Shown in pieces: positions 12,092 to 12,158 of a DNA stretch of 12,158 bases; the first letter of the stretch is position 1; each line of letters starts with the position of its first letter. This DNA comes from JAKZSU01 sp047517485 (lineage in GTDB: Bacteria > Pseudomonadota > Alphaproteobacteria > UBA7887). The stretch is from NCBI GenBank assembly GCA_047517485.1, contig JAKZSU010000134.1:1-12158 (forward strand), read 5' to 3'. The notes beneath the pieces were generated by a model. It ran no database searches, was not told where the DNA came from, and saw only the letters and a list, made by a program, of their open reading frames with translations. The translations under genes were made by a program, and so were the position numbers.

Positions 12092-12158
12092 ATGTTTACT
12101 TTACGCGACCGACGGACCGGAGAATTGTTTGATCGCTGGTCCTATTTCGGGGACAAAC
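12092..12158 (+). CDS. Transposase-like protein, N-terminal fragment (runs off the right edge)
   Basis: The last 67 bases open with an ATG and read MFTLRDRRTGELFDRWSYF, then GDK, with the frame still open at the window end. This resembles the N-terminus of transposases that begin with LKDRxTGxLFDPWxxLGPKRR. Only 22 codons are visible, so the family cannot be fixed. A TATAAT (12081-12086) lies just upstream but so close to the ATG that its role is uncertain. Confidence 0.4.
   Translation, partial: MFTLRDRRTGELFDRWSYFGDK

Noticed and set aside
1..12158. CRISPR array or toxin-antitoxin pair
   Set aside because: No regularly spaced repeats were seen. DUF4258 is toxin-like, but it is truncated and no partner is visible.

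Overview
The window looks like the chromosome of a GC-rich alphaproteobacterium. Lineage is inferred from protein style, codon usage and a tRNA-Glu(CTC) gene, and no species can be named. Most of it, roughly 598-11412, is a compact integrated mobile element of about 10.8 kb. The element carries an integrase, an AlpA-type regulator, a primase/replication initiator, a terminase large subunit, an HNH nuclease, and the set needed to make a DNA-filled HK97-type head (major capsid, prohead protease, connector, head closure, portal). No tail, baseplate, holin, endolysin or phage repressor gene is visible. This gene set matches the plan of capsid-forming phage-inducible chromosomal islands (cf-PICIs): satellites that build and fill their own heads and take tails from a helper phage. 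That identification is an inference from gene content and order.

Layout. 1-597 is flanking DNA: the 5' end of an IS1595-family transposase gene (minus strand, running off the window) abuts a DUF4258 gene that it appears to have truncated. 598-751 holds a short candidate attL and an inverted repeat in front of the integrase. 752-2723 is the integration and control block (int, an unknown gene, alpA). 2783-3781 is the replication gene, ending in three adjacent palindromes that may be the origin. 3856-4203 is a secreted-protein cargo gene. 4207-5706 is the large terminase, interrupted by an in-frame TAG. 5703-6857 holds a small membrane protein, a truncated HNH 5' end, an AT-rich MltR-like gene and a complete HNH gene, all overlapping or within a few bases of each other. 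A perfect hairpin terminator (6890-6921) and a good sigma-70 promoter (6994-7023) separate this from the head operon (7055-11273). That operon runs capsid, protease, connector, closure, portal, then a zinc-motif protein with two Myb-like repeats; its cistrons overlap or lie a few bases apart. 11274-11403 is the right end, with a repeat shared with the left end. A tRNA-Glu gene (11404-11478, minus strand) points its 3' end at the element and is the likely integration target. To the right are one hypothetical gene and the start of a transposase-like gene.

How the parts would work together: Int integrates the element at the tRNA-Glu 3' end. AlpA probably drives excision and early expression. The primase/replicase copies the DNA. 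The head operon builds the capsid, and terminase with HNH would cut and package DNA. Two points stand out. The terminase reading frame has an amber stop exactly where a Trp is expected next to a nuclease Asp, with a well-placed internal restart site downstream. No conventional small terminase is present, and the zinc/Myb-like protein at the operon end is the best candidate for a DNA-recognition role.
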